Assembly (NCBI GenBank): GCA_933228895.1
Contig: OW121855.1
Coordinates: 40,314,698-40,378,697, forward strand
Length of the DNA: 64,000 bases
Direction: 5' to 3'
From: Platycnemis pennipes
Taxonomy: Eukaryota; Arthropoda; Insecta; Odonata; Platycnemididae
Part shown: positions 33,601-46,660 of the stretch, one piece after another
How positions within the stretch are numbered: position 1 is the stretch's first letter
Layout: the number at the start of each line of letters is the position of its first letter
Notes under the pieces: generated by a model
Databases searched by the model: none
Told to the model about the DNA's origin: nothing
The model's input: only the letters and a program-made list of their open reading frames with translations
Translations under genes and position numbers: made by a program

Positions 33601-35520
33601 GAGGCCTTTAAGCTGAAACATTTGAACGGGATAAGTAATGAATGGTCAACACTTTATGTAAAGGAAAGACGAAGGATGAATGGAATTGTCTCGCTTGGAT
33701 TCTAAACAAGATAGAATATGCATATTTTTCTTATAAGTAAGGAAGAACTTTTGGCAAAATACAGTATGTGGACCTATTTCGCACGTTTATTTCCATTATT
33801 TGTTTTAGCTTTTTTTACATTTTTGCAATTGTTCATTTCAAAATCTCTGAAAAGGAAGTATCGAGTAAGATTCAAAAACATGCCATGTATTTTATTTTGC
33901 TTATTATATTCTATAAGAAAATAATGATGTATTGCGAAAAATAGCAGACTAACGAAATAAGCAAAGAAATTCTTTGAAGCGCCGACGAAGAATGTAATGA
34001 AACATTTGAAAATAACACATCGTAAATGGCTGTATCTCACGACAATTCGATCCTGTTGGTGTTCACCAAAGCAAAGGTGAATGAAAAAATGGCAATTGAA
34101 GATATGGTATGAGATATGACGGTCAAGAAGTGAAGAGTTCAAAGAGAAGAGTAATGTTAATGGGAAGAGGTTTTCTAAAAATAGAACTGTATATTCGTTA
34201 ACCCTGTCCATATGATCTCACTGCAGCAAGTGTGATGCAATGGATGGAATCTGGCATCCCAATGCGAATAACTTAACACACAACTACTGTAAATGAACCT
34301 TTCATGCCAGTTATACGTCGTGACGATAGTTATCGACCACGCAATAAAGGCGATTCTTGGTGCAATATGCATCCGATGAAGAGAAAAACCTCTGGTAGAT
34401 TTAGAAAGTAACGGATGACATTCTGAGAGATCGTATGACCTAGGAACGCAATTCGTAGAACACTGTTCTAAAAAGTGGAGCAGTGGCCCTTATTTTGAAC
34501 ACATAATGCAGGATAAATTCAAAATAGAAATTCTAATTGACTTTAATCGGAGCTACATTTAAGTCTGAAGGTCATATAAAACGAGTGAAACATCGCGAAA
34601 ATATATTCATTTCGACGCATTGAGATGGTTCAGCGATTTGATTAGACAGATATTTGAATTTTCGTCTGTTTGTCCTGGATAATGCCTAGATTCGGTTCTA
34701 CTGAAAGTGGCAATCAATTAGGAGTCACGTGACTTCGGTAAAAGCCCATGAGCGAAAAAATAAAGAGTAATCTAGATTTTTTCGCGCAGTTGAATTTTAT
34801 GATACAAAGATAAGAAGAAGCTGCCGAGTTTATGTTGCATTATTGATATTTGATCACCTCAAAGGGTAGGATTAACGCGAACAACTTTAGAAAATCCAAA
34901 TATCGTTCGTGTTTTACAGGATAATAACACCGGGATCATGACAGCAAGGCATATAATCTTCAACGTCAAAGCGGGTGATATGATTAGCAAAAGAGGATTA
35001 ACGTCGATGGGTCACTTGTAAAATATCATCAATGAACTGTGCGCGTTTGACATAACTTAATACTACCGGTTTAAATTGAGGATGCTAACAATAGTTGTAG
35101 CATCCGACGTCATTCCAAGCTATCGGGTACCTCATCTGCTAACTTCATCCTCACATTTTACAACTTCCAGTGCCGTTTCTGAAATGTGAATAGCGCTTTA
35201 ACTTAGTGCTGACCTCGTACTTGTCCTTTTAATTCCAGTCCCCAATTTTCCATGCATGAAACATCCATGCGTAAAAATCGGGTTTTCTAAAAATTATACA
35301 AAAATATGTTTCAAAACGAATGAAGTAAGTAATGACATTTTAATATGCATAAGTCTTGCTACGATGATATTGTGCCAAATTTTCTTGATAAATTGAAAAA
35401 AATATCAAATTAAAAAACTTCTTACTCACTCTTTTCTATTACGCTGCTCGTATTCATAGAAGTTAGTAGGCATTATAGGGAAACAATAATGGCTTTCGTG
35501 ATTTGTGCTATTTAGGATAA
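33601..35520. other. AT-rich non-coding stretch
   Basis: No recognisable gene. A 145-codon frame on the minus strand (33774-34211), rich in Phe, Leu and Ile, overlaps it and has no identifiable domain. I regard it as chance. Confidence 0.45.
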
Positions 35521-35524
35521 GCAG

Positions 35525-35690
35525 ATGCAACAAACGTAGGACTGAAATCAAATGGCACTCCACCCAGCGCTCAAAAGCGAACTTGTGTTACAATGAATAA
35601 TCTGCCACTGCAGGAATATGAACACGAGCCCTAGCGTTAGAAGGTCAGTACTCTAGCCACCACACCAACGAGATTCCCCATCATATTTAC
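35525..35690 (-). mobile_element. tRNA-derived SINE-like element
   Basis: The minus strand reads TGGTGTGGTGGCTAGAG (complement of 35651-35667), a good RNA polymerase III A box, followed by GGGCTCGTGTTCATATTCC (complement of 35613-35631), a weakened B box at tRNA-like spacing. The non-tRNA body continues through GAGCGCTGGGTGGAGTGCC to about 35525. The head matches the SINE at 56588 (GATGTGGTGGCTAGAA) closely, which supports a shared origin. Target-site duplications were not identified. Confidence 0.6.
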
Positions 35691-36425
35691 TTACAGTGAA
35701 AAATAACATTTAACTCTATACTGGTTTTGGGAAGAAAATTAGTCTAAAATCGTATAGTAATCATCGTATTTTAAATGGCTAGCCTTCCGAAAGTTCCGTA
35801 ATGATATCATTTCTGAAAAAAATAATAGGCAGAAAAATATACCTCAGAATGATTGCATCCAAATATCTCAGAGAAACAAGCATTTTTTTGCTGCAACGGC
35901 ATGAACTACTACGTGAAAGTTCGACATTCAACCTAATATCAAAATTGACAGTGAACTGTGCGTCAGTTGTTGAAAACCATATTATGATCCTCACATCAGA
36001 ATGTATTATTTACTCGTCTTCTAACTGATTATGATTATTCAAAAGGGACACGATCATAAAGTTTAAGGATAAAAAGAATTACAGAAATCATATTTCAACG
36101 AGTAAAGTGAAATAATAAAATTTTAGCTAGAAGGCATAAGCATTTTCGGTATTAAACTTAGTGACTTCACCTGAGCAATATTTTTAAACTGAGTATTTAA
36201 AAATGAATATTGCGAGTTTCAAGTACTTGGATATTTAGAAATTTATCAAAATTATAAAATAACGTCACTATTGCGTAATTACAGGAGATTGGTAAAGAAG
36301 TATTTCGGATGTCTGCATCAAAGATTCAGTGGTACAGTAAAAGAAAGTGGGAAATAGGCAATGGAAAATTAGTGCCTACACAATCCCCTTCTCCGTTGTT
36401 ACGACATTGAAAGACTAAGAAAGTT
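35691..36425. other. AT-rich non-coding stretch
   Basis: No recognisable gene or repeat. Confidence 0.5.
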
Positions 36426-36429
36426 GTAA

Positions 36430-37170
36430 AGGTCTCTAGCGCCGAACGAGATACCTGAACTGTAAACTTCCCCTATTCTTGGTCCGCCAAACAATTCCCC
36501 CTCTATACCATCAAAGGAAGGATACGCAGGTCACTTCCCTATAGAGATTTTTTTCTTATTGGGAAGGATTTGGCGCGAAATTCGAGCGGGTGAAGGACCT
36601 TTGTGGGGGGTCATTATCTCGATTGGTCATCGTCTAGTACGCTGTCCGCTCGAATCTACTCCCATCTAAAGGACTTGCTCCTCTCCCCGTTTTATCCCTC
36701 TCTTTTTCTATCTCAACCCCCCATGCTTGTATACCTTCCATTCTCTCCCCTTAATTCTTCCTCCACTCTACTTCTCAGTTCCATGCAGCCCCTCAGCATT
36801 CTCGCTCGCCTTTATCATCTTCACTCCAAAAGCACTCTCCCTCTCTCTCTCTCTCTCCTCGTCACTCCTCTTCGTCCACGACCCAGGCTCCTCTTTTATC
36901 CTTTCCCTTTCCATATTGGTCCGTCGCACGGCCACAGCTCCCCTTTCCGCACGAACCTCCGTTTTTCCTGCCGCAGCTTCTTTGCTAGGTGACCCAAATT
37001 GCTACGGCTCCTCAACGGGAGAGCTTTCCAGCAAACGAGATCATAGCGACGATCTAATTCCACTCCGTCAATCCGAAACCACCTTCTCCAACCTTACTCT
37101 TTCTCCTTTCCTTAAACTCTCTCTCTTTCTCTCTCAACCAATCTCTTACACACACGTGCACCGGGTATTT
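36430..37170. other. pyrimidine-rich island with E2F-type site at its edge
   Basis: The + strand is C/T-rich from about 36640 to 37150, with (CT)n at about 36838-36856 and 37120-37134. Just before the tract, TTTGGCGCGAAA lies at 36569-36580, a perfect match to the E2F consensus TTTSGCGCSAAA. Open frames of 129 and 148 codons overlap each other in different phases and are low-complexity, so I do not call them. Confidence 0.45.
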
Positions 37171-37520
37171 TAGCGCTCTCATTTTTACACGAACGCTTTC
37201 TCAATTTTATGGATAATCATCCTTCACAAACACTTTGGTCCCCGGTTTATGTTTTTTCTCTAAGGAGGGAGTGGTTGAAAAAAATTACTCTTTTTGCGCA
37301 GCTACCTTGTACGACTGGGTTTTCAAATTTCAGATTTTTTCAGTGCAATAATTTTATTGTTTAACCTTGAGAAGGTTTCAATTATTTACTAAATTACTTG
37401 ATTTAAATTGCAGTCACTTTCATTAGGGGAAGTGAACTTCAGCTAAGGTAACTGGTACCAGAAGGAATTTAGGGAATGCAGGAAGGGTGAAGAGAAACCC
37501 AGAGCCTGTATCACTTTCTC
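37171..37520. other. non-coding, nothing recognised
   Basis: AT-rich stretch. No feature seen. Confidence 0.45.
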
Positions 37521-37524
37521 TAAA

Positions 37525-37705
37525 CCAAAAAGGTGGACAAGTGGTCCACCTTTTTAGGGTCCATCTTCTGAACGATGTGTTACACTAGGTGCTCTCCACA
37601 CAGCATACAAGTGTGGCCCAGTATTGCACCTGTAAACCTGCCAAAGCCGAAGTTCGAACCTAGGTCCCTGGGACGGAAGGACAATATCGTAAACACCATA
37701 TTATC
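37525..37705 (-). mobile_element. tRNA-derived SINE with internal palindrome
   Basis: On the minus strand, TGGTGTTTACGATATTG (A-box region, near 37690) is followed by CCTAGGTTCGAACTTCGGC, whose GGTTCGAAC is a near-perfect B box (around 37652-37662). The body then reads GAGCACCTAGTGTAACACATC, GATGGACCCTAAAAAGGTGG and ACCACTTG. This is collinear with GATGAGACGTTAAGCAGTGG and TCCCCTTGG in the SINE at 56588, so both share a body family. The 3' end contains a 12-bp perfect inverted repeat, listed separately. The copy appears truncated after that point. Confidence 0.65.
37527..37555. repeat. 12-bp perfect inverted repeat
   Basis: AAAAAGGTGGAC (37527-37538) pairs perfectly with GTCCACCTTTTT (37544-37555) across a 5-nt loop AAGTG. 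It falls in the 3' body of a SINE, where the related copy at 56588 has no such palindrome. Confidence 0.9.
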
Positions 37706-38475
37706 TCAAATATGAAGTGTGTGGCTAAAGTTTAGCAGGCAACATTGGGATAAATTCATGTCAAAGGAGCTATTATGCAAATTTCCAATGAATATTTTGT
37801 TTTAGTAGAACCAGGATAATTTCAAATTTTGCAAAGAATTTCATTGAAAACCTGTTTGAGATTTCCTCCCAATTCCTCTACGAAAGTAGGTACATCCCTT
37901 CACTATAAAAGGGAGGATTGTGGTGAGGTGAGCATGCATAACATTTGTGGTCGCTCAACGTTTTAAATGTAGTTAGTAGTATAATTTTTAATTTCATATC
38001 GTGATACAAATCTGAAATTAAACCAGAAATTAAAAATAGTATAAAGTAGCTGGATAAAAGTCCAAACAGTATTCAAGCTTTTAAATCTGTAGTCCAAATT
38101 AATGACCATATAGATATATGCATAGGTATTTGTGTGTATCAGTAAGAGTTCGAGTCTAAAGGAAATCTGTTTTTGTCTTCGACTTTTTCCCCAAGGTGCC
38201 CAATCTCACACAACAAATACGGCCATTAAACTACTAATGATCCTATTCCTCCTAATCCGCTGATAATGTAATACGCCTTTTCCATAAGTTGCCTCGCTCA
38301 TCCCATATCTTTCGTACCAAAGGAGGTCATTCTACCTCATCAGTCTATTCCAAGCGCTAAGCTACGCTATTACATAAGCTATCAGGTCAAGTTTCGATCT
38401 TTCAAAGAATAACGTGAAAAATCGCTGCTCTCTTACTTTATCTCGGACGTGGATAGAATATTTCTGCACATAAGC
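37706..38475. other. non-coding stretch with a TATA-like box
   Basis: AT-rich sequence with CTATAAAAGGG at 37903-37913, a strong TATA-box match. No initiator or coding exon could be tied to it, so any promoter role is weak inference. Nothing else was recognised. Confidence 0.35.
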
Positions 38476-38479
38476 ACGC

Positions 38480-39120
38480 TTTTCTTGAACCCGTTTCTTC
38501 CCCCGCAGCACTTTGTCACGCGCTTCCACCACCCTCACGATGAAGAATCGCACCACTCCCAAGCATAATCTCCTGACTTATCGGGCGCAGGGTCAACAAT
38601 CGTCTTCCACTTACGCCCACTCGCATGAGAATGCCACGGTCAGTAACATCTTGTGAGAAAGGAAAAAATCTCTCCATATCTTCCTCCATGTACCATCTTC
38701 CACTCTCGATACACCGCCCCCGATTCCGTGCCCTCCAATTGTCGCACTCCCCCGCTCCTTATTTCATCTTCCTCTGCCACGGCCATTCGTTTCATTACAT
38801 ACTTGACCCCAATTCGGTCGATTGTGACACGCCTTGGACGTTATCTGCTTTATTTTCTTAAATCCTCTTTTCACTCCCACGCCTCCCAAATAAAGCAAAC
38901 CCACAATCTCCGACACGTTTCCCCCATCTGGAACCCTTTATTCGCTCCAGATTGCTTTAGACATCATCCCCACCCTCGTCAAAACGATTCCTACGATTCG
39001 TTTTCCACCATTCACGATCTTCATTGGTACAGAACCCTGGCCTTCTCATTGTCTCCGTATTACAGGGGCCAACTCCCCCAGCGTAACTCCGTCATACATG
39101 GATTCTTCCCATAACTTCGT
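38480..39120. other. pyrimidine-rich island
   Basis: The + strand is C/T-rich and moderately GC-rich. A 153-codon open frame (38653-39114, +) has no recognisable domain and is probably compositional. Confidence 0.4.
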
Positions 39121-40930
39121 CCACATTCGTTAGTTATGTCTGTTTACCATTTGTATTCTGACCAACGTTTTATTGTGCTCAAAGCCCTGGTGCCTGAGGA
39201 TATAGCCTACGGTTCCAAATACACTAAATAACTTACATAACAGAAAGATGAAACTTATTGGACTTCCCACAAAGTATTTTGGAATAATACATGAAGAAAA
39301 ATGGAAACTAAATTGAAAGGAGAGCATTAGGTGCAAAGATAGCCTGAGAAAAAATTATAATATTCTACACTGCGAGCGAATTTCCGCAGCATATCAGCTT
39401 CCGTAACTGGAGAAGTCGTATCCCGACCATGTAAAAGTTAATAACTTCAGTGTACTCCATTCAAAGCTCCGTGTTAAGCCAAAAGAAAACTCAAATAATG
39501 CACGAATTCCCATCTATTGTTTGTCGTACAGATGTATTCACTCAGTATCTTAAATTTTCATGCTGATTACATTGTCAAATAGTACCTACTAATGAGTTTA
39601 TATTTCACACATATAATTGAATTTTATGAATATTTAAGGACAATACATTCATCATCTCCCCGCGCCTAAATTGCCAATATTCTGTGTAATCAGAGAAAAA
39701 CCACTTCTACTAATGGGATATTAAGGTTTGTAATCACGATAAATGCTTTCCTCACCTTTATTTTTGCTCATTTCATACGCCTTAATTTATTGCTCCATGG
39801 AAAAACAAATCTAATGTACGTATGCATTTCCAGAGAGGCCGTTAATTAGCGTTACGGCGGGGAGAGAACATTCCGGAGCATGTAATACCTCCAGTGTTAT
39901 GGTCATTACTACAATTATTTTCTCTCTCAATCAAATTTTACAAACATGGTGCTATAAATAATGATAATATTTCAAAAAGTAATGTCCTTTTAACCAAATA
40001 ATAACGATCGTTGAATCACTAGAACAATATTATAACTAAAAAGGCATAGAACTAAAATTATATTCACATGGACGCTATTCTGTTTCCGGCCTCCATAGCA
40101 AAAAAAAATATTTTTCACACAACTAGTAGCTTTACATTCATATTTAAGTTTACACCCACCAGTCATGTTGGATATCAGTAAAAAAATCAGTAAAAATGTC
40201 ATTAATCAGGAGCTCATGAATCAGTGCGTATAATTGCTAATCCCATGACATCATTATTAACGTTATCGAATGGACAAAAATTTCTTTTATCAAATCATTT
40301 TCTAATGTCGTGAATCGAAATTATCTAGGTCTATACTTACACTGCAGCTTTCTTTGGATATTTCACATATTCCTTTCAAATGATAAAAAACTATACATGG
40401 TGAATAAATAAATCAATATGCCTTCATAGCCTGGCCATTGCTTTTCCCTCCTTGGCCCATCAACCAGCTCTGCCTTCTCCTAACCTCCTACTTTCTCGTG
40501 TTCTATCCACGTCCCTCATGCCACTTAATCATTAGCATTTTATACGACATGTTGTATCATATGTATATTTACGGGATTTGTAAAACACCTCAAATGTAAA
40601 CCGTAACTTTGCAATTCCACAATTGGGGGACTTCAATTTAGTAAGCCAATAAATTGTGTTATTAAATTGTAACTGTTTTAATTTATAATAAGTAATTTTG
40701 CAAAAACAATGCATTTTTATTCAAGCTGTCAGTTTTATTTGAAGTGGGCTGTTGTGGACTTCAAACAAAGAACGAATGCTCTGTTAACATGTACCGAGGC
40801 ACGCTCTCGTCATAATGATGACACGTCGAAAAATAATTATAGGCTAGGTTTTGTCAAAGCGTTGTTGAACTTGCAGACTAAGACCCAGCAATTAATTCTG
40901 CCAAAGCAGGCTTGAAAGCCACCAAACCTC
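39121..40930. other. AT-rich non-coding stretch
   Basis: No recognisable gene or repeat. A short pyrimidine-rich patch lies at 40440-40520. Confidence 0.5.
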
Positions 40931-40939
40931 AACTTGAGC

Positions 40940-43545
40940 GCGTGAAATTTTCCCGCCGGTTATAGAAAGAGAGTTGTAGACCGTGGGGGACGATATCAAT
41001 ATGGCGGAAGCCCGCAAAAAGATTTGGCGCCGAGAGCGAAAAGTCATTGCCAACTCCCCTCGCCTGCGGGGCGCATAGTACAAGTAAATCGTGGACCTCA
41101 GTTGAGAGGAAGAGGACCTAAAAAAAGAAAGAGTGGATACGAAGAGCAAGGATCGGAAGGAATTGAAGACGGTGGAGAGAGGGAAGCGTCGGAGAGAGGC
41201 CGAGGAGTAGGTGGTGGAGAAAGAGGAGAGAGAAGACCCACGCCTGTTTGCTTGAGTGGGTGGGAGGTGGATTCACGGGGGAGGAGGAGGGGCGGCAAGA
41301 AGGAGGGGAGGAGGAGGAGGAGGCTACAGAATCCTCGTTACTGGGGAACAAATTTCCCGAGGAAGGAGGCGGAGAGGAGGAGTTGGGGTAGGGAAGCGAA
41401 GTGGTTTTTGAGGGGTGGGTCGAGTCGGAGAAAAGGGAGAATGGGAATTGGGCGGGGAGGGATGGCATGGGAGGGGGTTGGCAAGGATTAAAGGAAAGAG
41501 TGGAAGGGAGCTGGGGGTGGGGCGAAGCACAGGGACGGAGGAGGAAGTGAGGCAAGTAGGGAGAGAGAAAGAGAGGGAAGACGAGCCATCGATTCTCGAT
41601 TTGCACAAAGTGTGCGTGAGTGAGAGAATGGTGTGGGGCGGAGGGTGGAGAAGGAGAGAGATATAGAGATGCAGTGAGGCTGAGGAAAAAAAGGGGAGAG
41701 TTCCCCCTTTCCCTCGACCGTTCGTTTTGAGATATAGAGAAGATAAAGGGAAGAAAGAGCCCACAGAAGAAAGGAAAGAAAGAGATTTCGGGAGAAGGAA
41801 GGGTCATCTACGGGGAGAAAACCAGAGAAAATTTTGAATGAGTAAAAGCAATAGCATTAGAGACCTTGCGGGAGACGACCAGTGAAGGAATAGCAGGACG
41901 AAAGTGGGGATGAGGAGCGGGAAAGGAAAGGAGATAAGGGAAAGGACGGACGAATGGGAACATCAAAACGGGGCACACGAGAGTGAGCGTGGGAAACGGA
42001 GAAGAGGAATTGAATAGTTAAAATGGCAAGGAGAACGTTTCAGAGGGGAGATAAGTAAAATATACGGTTAGGATGGGGAGACGAAATGGATTTAGTAAAA
42101 ATGAATGAGCGAAAAGGGGAAGCCGGAAGAGGGAAGTGGATTAGGCAATGGCGGCAATGAAATAAAATGGTAAGCGGACGGAATCAAAGGAACGGAGTGT
42201 TAGGCTTAGTGAGAAAATGAAATTATTAGTAAGGGATAAATAAAACTGAAGCAAAATTTCTCTGATAAAAACACTGAGGCGTGAGCTAAGTTGGAGCGGT
42301 CGATATACCCTCTTCTTGGTTATCTCTTAAAGAAATTGCCTCACGTTCACTCACGCAGCGAAAAAGGAAGATAGAGTCATTCATGTTACACCTTTCAATA
42401 AAGTGCTACAATGATATCGTCTCCCTTGAATATAGGAGCATCAGTGGTGCGATGGTTGGAACACTGTGGAGTTGAATCATTGCTGAAGAGTTAAGCCATT
42501 ACTTCAAGCAAGCAAGATTCCTAATAGGAATTAGAAGACAGGATTATACAAGAAACTTGAGTGACGAAAAATCCTATAGTTAACGAGTCTGCCAAAAGCA
42601 GTAAATTACTCTCCTGAACTCGAAACTAGGAGCCTTAGTAACACATTAGTGCCCCAGACTTTGATTGCCAGAAAAGTTTGAAACTACTCAACCTCAATGA
42701 AACTGCTAATGATAAGCACTAAAATCATGTACCCTTTCAAGAATAATGTCCAATTTACCGACTCCTCCCCAAAACACACCATTATCACTATCTTGCTTGA
42801 AGTGCGCGTGAAAACGCGGCAACGAAAAAAGGGAGCACCGGGTCTAGTGGAGGAAAATGCGTTTTAACGGGCTGAGACTCACATTAGGTAAGCAACGTAG
42901 TTAAAAGTTTACAAAGCCCCGATGCAAACCAGATAACCCCGCGAGCGATGCAAATGAACCGTGAGACACAAAAGGCACGCTGACTGGGTAAGAACTTCCA
43001 GAGCCTTTGGTTACTATTCGCGCGCCCGAGGTTCACGCGAACGAGTGCGAGAGAGACTTCGGGAGTGGGTAGGGGGCGGGAGAAGAGACGGGGGGAATAC
43101 ATTAAGGGGGGAAAATGAGATAAAGCTGCAAGAGGATACATGAAATGAGGAGTAGGGAACGGATATCGGTTCGAGGCAACGCCGTACAGGAGGAGAGAGC
43201 GTGAAGCCATGTGCTGGAGCGGGAGGGAAGTGGACGGGAGGGTCTTTTAAAGATGGGGGGTGTGGAGATGGGTGTATCTGGGACTGGGAGAGTGCTCGTT
43301 GAATAGGGAATATCAGCCATGAGAGTGGAAAGAGGAATAAAAATGGTAATGAAGAGTAGTGTGGAGAGAGATAGAGTGGGAGAAATAGTGCAGGATGGAG
43401 AGGTGGAGAGTGAGGAGAGAGGGGTAGTAGCGGCGGAAGGAGAGAGGGGAAACCAGGGAGTGGGGGTTGGGAAGAAGGGAATAGGGAGGCACGAAGTAGA
43501 TATCTTTGAAGAGTGAGAGTGGATGAAATTCCCTCCTCATCCTTC
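40940..43545. other. long purine-rich island with promoter-like left edge
   Basis: This is the largest strand-asymmetric tract, with the + strand mostly G/A from about 41095 to 42180 and again at 43020-43520. The left edge has TTTTCCCGCC (40948-40957), ATGGCGG (41001-41007) and TTTGGCGC (41023-41030), which are E2F- and YY1/Pho-type motifs usual in CpG-type promoters. Open frames of up to 229 codons on the minus strand and 155 on the plus strand are low-complexity. I see no conserved exon. A regulatory or promoter function is possible. Confidence 0.45.
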
Positions 43546-46120
43546 CCGTGGCGTTGAAATATATAGGTTCTCTCAGTTTTTATGGATGTAGGTCATTTGG
43601 TTGCGAAACAAATATTCGCCTGATAAAGTGCATCGCGAAAGTTTTACGCTTCGTTTTAATTTCCACACAACCATTACTGTCGTGCCTATTCCTGAAATGA
43701 TACATGTTTCCCGCTTGGATAATGCCCGCGAATATTAGTAGTTTCGGAAATGATAAAAACCTTAATGTTTATAGTCATTTTCTGTAGATTTTTTTTGCTC
43801 GAGAGAAAAGAAATTTGTGTTGACCGAGGGGAAAAAACGGCAAAACGACATCCTGACTCAATAAAAAGATCATACGATTTTAATTATCGAAATCTAAAAC
43901 GCGTATTCTCCTCCTAAATAGAACTAAGAAGTTTCTATCAGAGTAACTGAGATAGGTTTCTACCATAATTTGTTTGCACCCGATAAACTTATTAGGGTGA
44001 GGATAAATTTATACCAATAGAACCGAATTCAAAGGTGAATTGAATTTTTCGGCATTGGTTTTTAAAGAACTTCCGTAAATATCAATAAACTAGAGTATTG
44101 GAGCTTTGACCTAATTAATAAGAGTGTAAATAAGTACATTGAGTATACATGAAGTGCATTTTATGAGACCGGTATAAGTTTTCACCAGGGAATATGAATG
44201 CGTTACCTTGAATTGGTACATTGGTATTTTCTGAGCTCCTTTAATCGCGGCTTCTGGGTATAAAATGCGAAGTAGTTCTCCTGCTAATTGTTCCATTGCT
44301 CACAGACGAAGCGTATTCGTTTCCACTTGTAATGTATTCTCAACATCAGCCATAATTATCCAAAAAATATTTTACATACTTCTAAACTGATACAAGCAAT
44401 TTTATCAGCCCAAAAACTTAGTTACGATATGATGGTGCAAAAGGATTTAGGATAAGCAATTAGCGTTGGAGTTACTGAATAGTTATTTTTGTATTGTTTA
44501 GAAAGCATCAATCATTATAAAATGATAGTTCATGCAAACGGTCACAGTAATAATCAATCAAATTCGAATGAAATTTAACAAATGCGGAACAAAAGCTGAA
44601 AAAAATCCTTTTCCATTTTTGGTATAACCTTTACAAAATTGTTTCTCCTCATTTGCTATTGACATTTTAACTGCGGTTGGCAATCAAAGAATGATTTGTA
44701 CTCCAGCAGAAACCAAGCGGTGAAACATAATCAAAGTAGATGGACTTTATTGATTGTGGACTGGCATTGAAAGAAGTTCATTAGCCTTTGATGTTTTACT
44801 GATAAGATGGGTCACTTCATTGAATCAATGCAATCCTATTAATTGACTGGGGACAAAAAGTAACCTGAAGCTTGCAATATTTTCCTCAGGGTGGTTTCCA
44901 TTTCGTATAGGAGGCTTTCATGTAGCACAATTGGAACATAATTACCCTAACTTCGTTCTAATGAAACGTCAGTGACTACACGAAAACGTTGAAATTAAAC
45001 CCTCTATAAAGTAGCTCACGAATATCTTGTACAGATTTTCAAAAATCTTATAAAGTTTTGTATACATATCTCACAGCTGAAGGCATGTGAACTCAGTGAA
45101 TAACTCCATTACATTTCATACATTTTTAATATATTACAATGAAGAAAATTCCCCTGACAAGTTTTAGTTCTATCCATAACGAAATATTGGGTATTAGGAA
45201 AAAGAGAGAAGACTAGGTACTTTTATTTAAGGCTGTGATTGGTTAGTGGTCATCCTTTTCCATCTACTAACACTTTTTGAATCCTATCGTGATAATACAC
45301 AATATGGTGATAATACTTTAGCAGTTGCAAATAGCCTAATCAATCACACACCACCCCATTCATCAGTGACCTCAATGATTGAAGATTACGGTTCGTCTGC
45401 GTTTAACGTTATGAGACAATTTCAACAAGCGCGCGTAATATTAAAAATAAGCCAGATTATTTGAATATATAGGTTGCAAAGGAATAAATACAGGACAATA
45501 TTTAACTCTGGCTTCTATTATCAAAATTATTGGATTCTGTTTTCAGACTTGAATCATAAGCTTAAGGATGATTATTATTGTAGCGTTTTTTTCTTCTTCG
45601 TACCGGCCGTTTATCACATTCCTTAATTCTCGTAGACTCCCTCTTTTCTTTAACATTCGCTTTCTCCATTCAAAGGTCCTATTCGAAAACTCTAACCTTC
45701 TGGCTCTTGGCCGGGCCCTATTTCTTCTTCTTTCTAGCATCCAATTACAATACATTTTTGAAAGCCTGTACCCTATAATTCTCATCATAAGTATATAAAT
45801 TAGGAACCCCGTTTTGTCTATGCCTATGTAATACGTCGAGGCAGCTCATACATTTCACTTTCTTATCGTGTACTCAGTAATGCTGATTACTTCCAAACCA
45901 TAGATGATGGAATATATTACTCAAGGTCAGCAAGTTTCGTGAAAATTAATATATTTGATTTATTAGATATTTTTTTGCTGTGAAATAGTTGGTGCACTAC
46001 AATGTGGATAATATTAATTGTCCGATAAAACATTCATAAGTAAAATAAAACTCTTACCTTCTTTACTTAATAACGCTTTAATGCGGTTGCATGAAATATC
46101 ATGACTTCCTATCGTGATTA
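43546..46120. other. AT-rich non-coding stretch
   Basis: About 2.6 kb. A basic 81-codon frame on the minus strand (45543-45788; ERRRNRARPRARRLE near its middle) stands out slightly, but I cannot assign it. Confidence 0.45.
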
Positions 46121-46124
46121 CTTT

Positions 46125-46660
46125 TTTACACCCTTTCAGAGGTGGATTCCCTTTCTCCACCTGCTATTCAGAAATCATCCCTCAGCCTACGCCCCGTACC
46201 TCGGAAACATCCCCCTACCCCTTTACCCTTTTGAGCGGACCCGCCCACCGCGCAATGCCTCCTCATTCCATTCAACCACGCAAAACCAAGCCCGCACGAT
46301 CTTTGGAATGTGCGGCTCTAACGGGAGGAACCCGTCGCCAAGAACGCCTGAAACTCACGGAACGTCAACCTATAAATTTCCAAACGCCTATTTGGATTCG
46401 ATATGATAACAGGAAATCGATGAGGGCTGCATTCAAAGCACCGGATAACAGGATGAGAGGGGAAGTGGGCTGTCGGGCCAGGAGAGGAGATTGGGCCCAC
46501 CGGAGGAGGGAGTGCAAGAGGATGCTGAAGAGAAGTCGTAGCAAGGGGTATGAACGCAACTGCTCGATGGACCAAGATGGAGAAGTGTTGAAAATATTGG
46601 ACAACAAGGGTTATGAGAAGGTGAATGGGCAAGAAGAGAAAATGATGTTTAGAGTCGCCT
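46125..46660. other. GC-richer patch of unknown nature
   Basis: Less AT-rich than its neighbours. The first half of the + strand is pyrimidine-rich and the second half purine-rich. A 182-codon + strand frame (46114-46662) crosses it and ends in a charged, Arg/Lys-rich part. No domain is recognised, the overlapping minus-strand frames are equally long, and I do not call a gene. Confidence 0.3.

Noticed and set aside
37903..37960. CTATAAAAGGG as a core promoter
   Set aside because: Good TATA match but no initiator, coding exon or supporting motif nearby. Noted only within the stretch description.
39160..39235. Possible further retroelement tail (CCTGAGGATATAGCC...GGTTCCAAAT)
   Set aside because: The GAAAC core is absent and the similarity to the other tails is too loose.
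41118..41807. 229-codon open frame on the - strand
   Set aside because: It is the complement of a purine-rich tract, so stops are scarce by composition. Low-complexity Ser/Pro/Leu sequence, no recognisable family.
42430..42500. Possible tRNA-like SINE head (TGGTGCGATGG..., GAGTTGAATCATT)
   Set aside because: A- and B-box resemblance is weak and no SINE body shared with the other copies follows.
45543..45788. Basic 81-codon frame on the - strand
   Set aside because: Arg-rich and briefly suggestive of a transposon-encoded protein, but I could not match it to any family.
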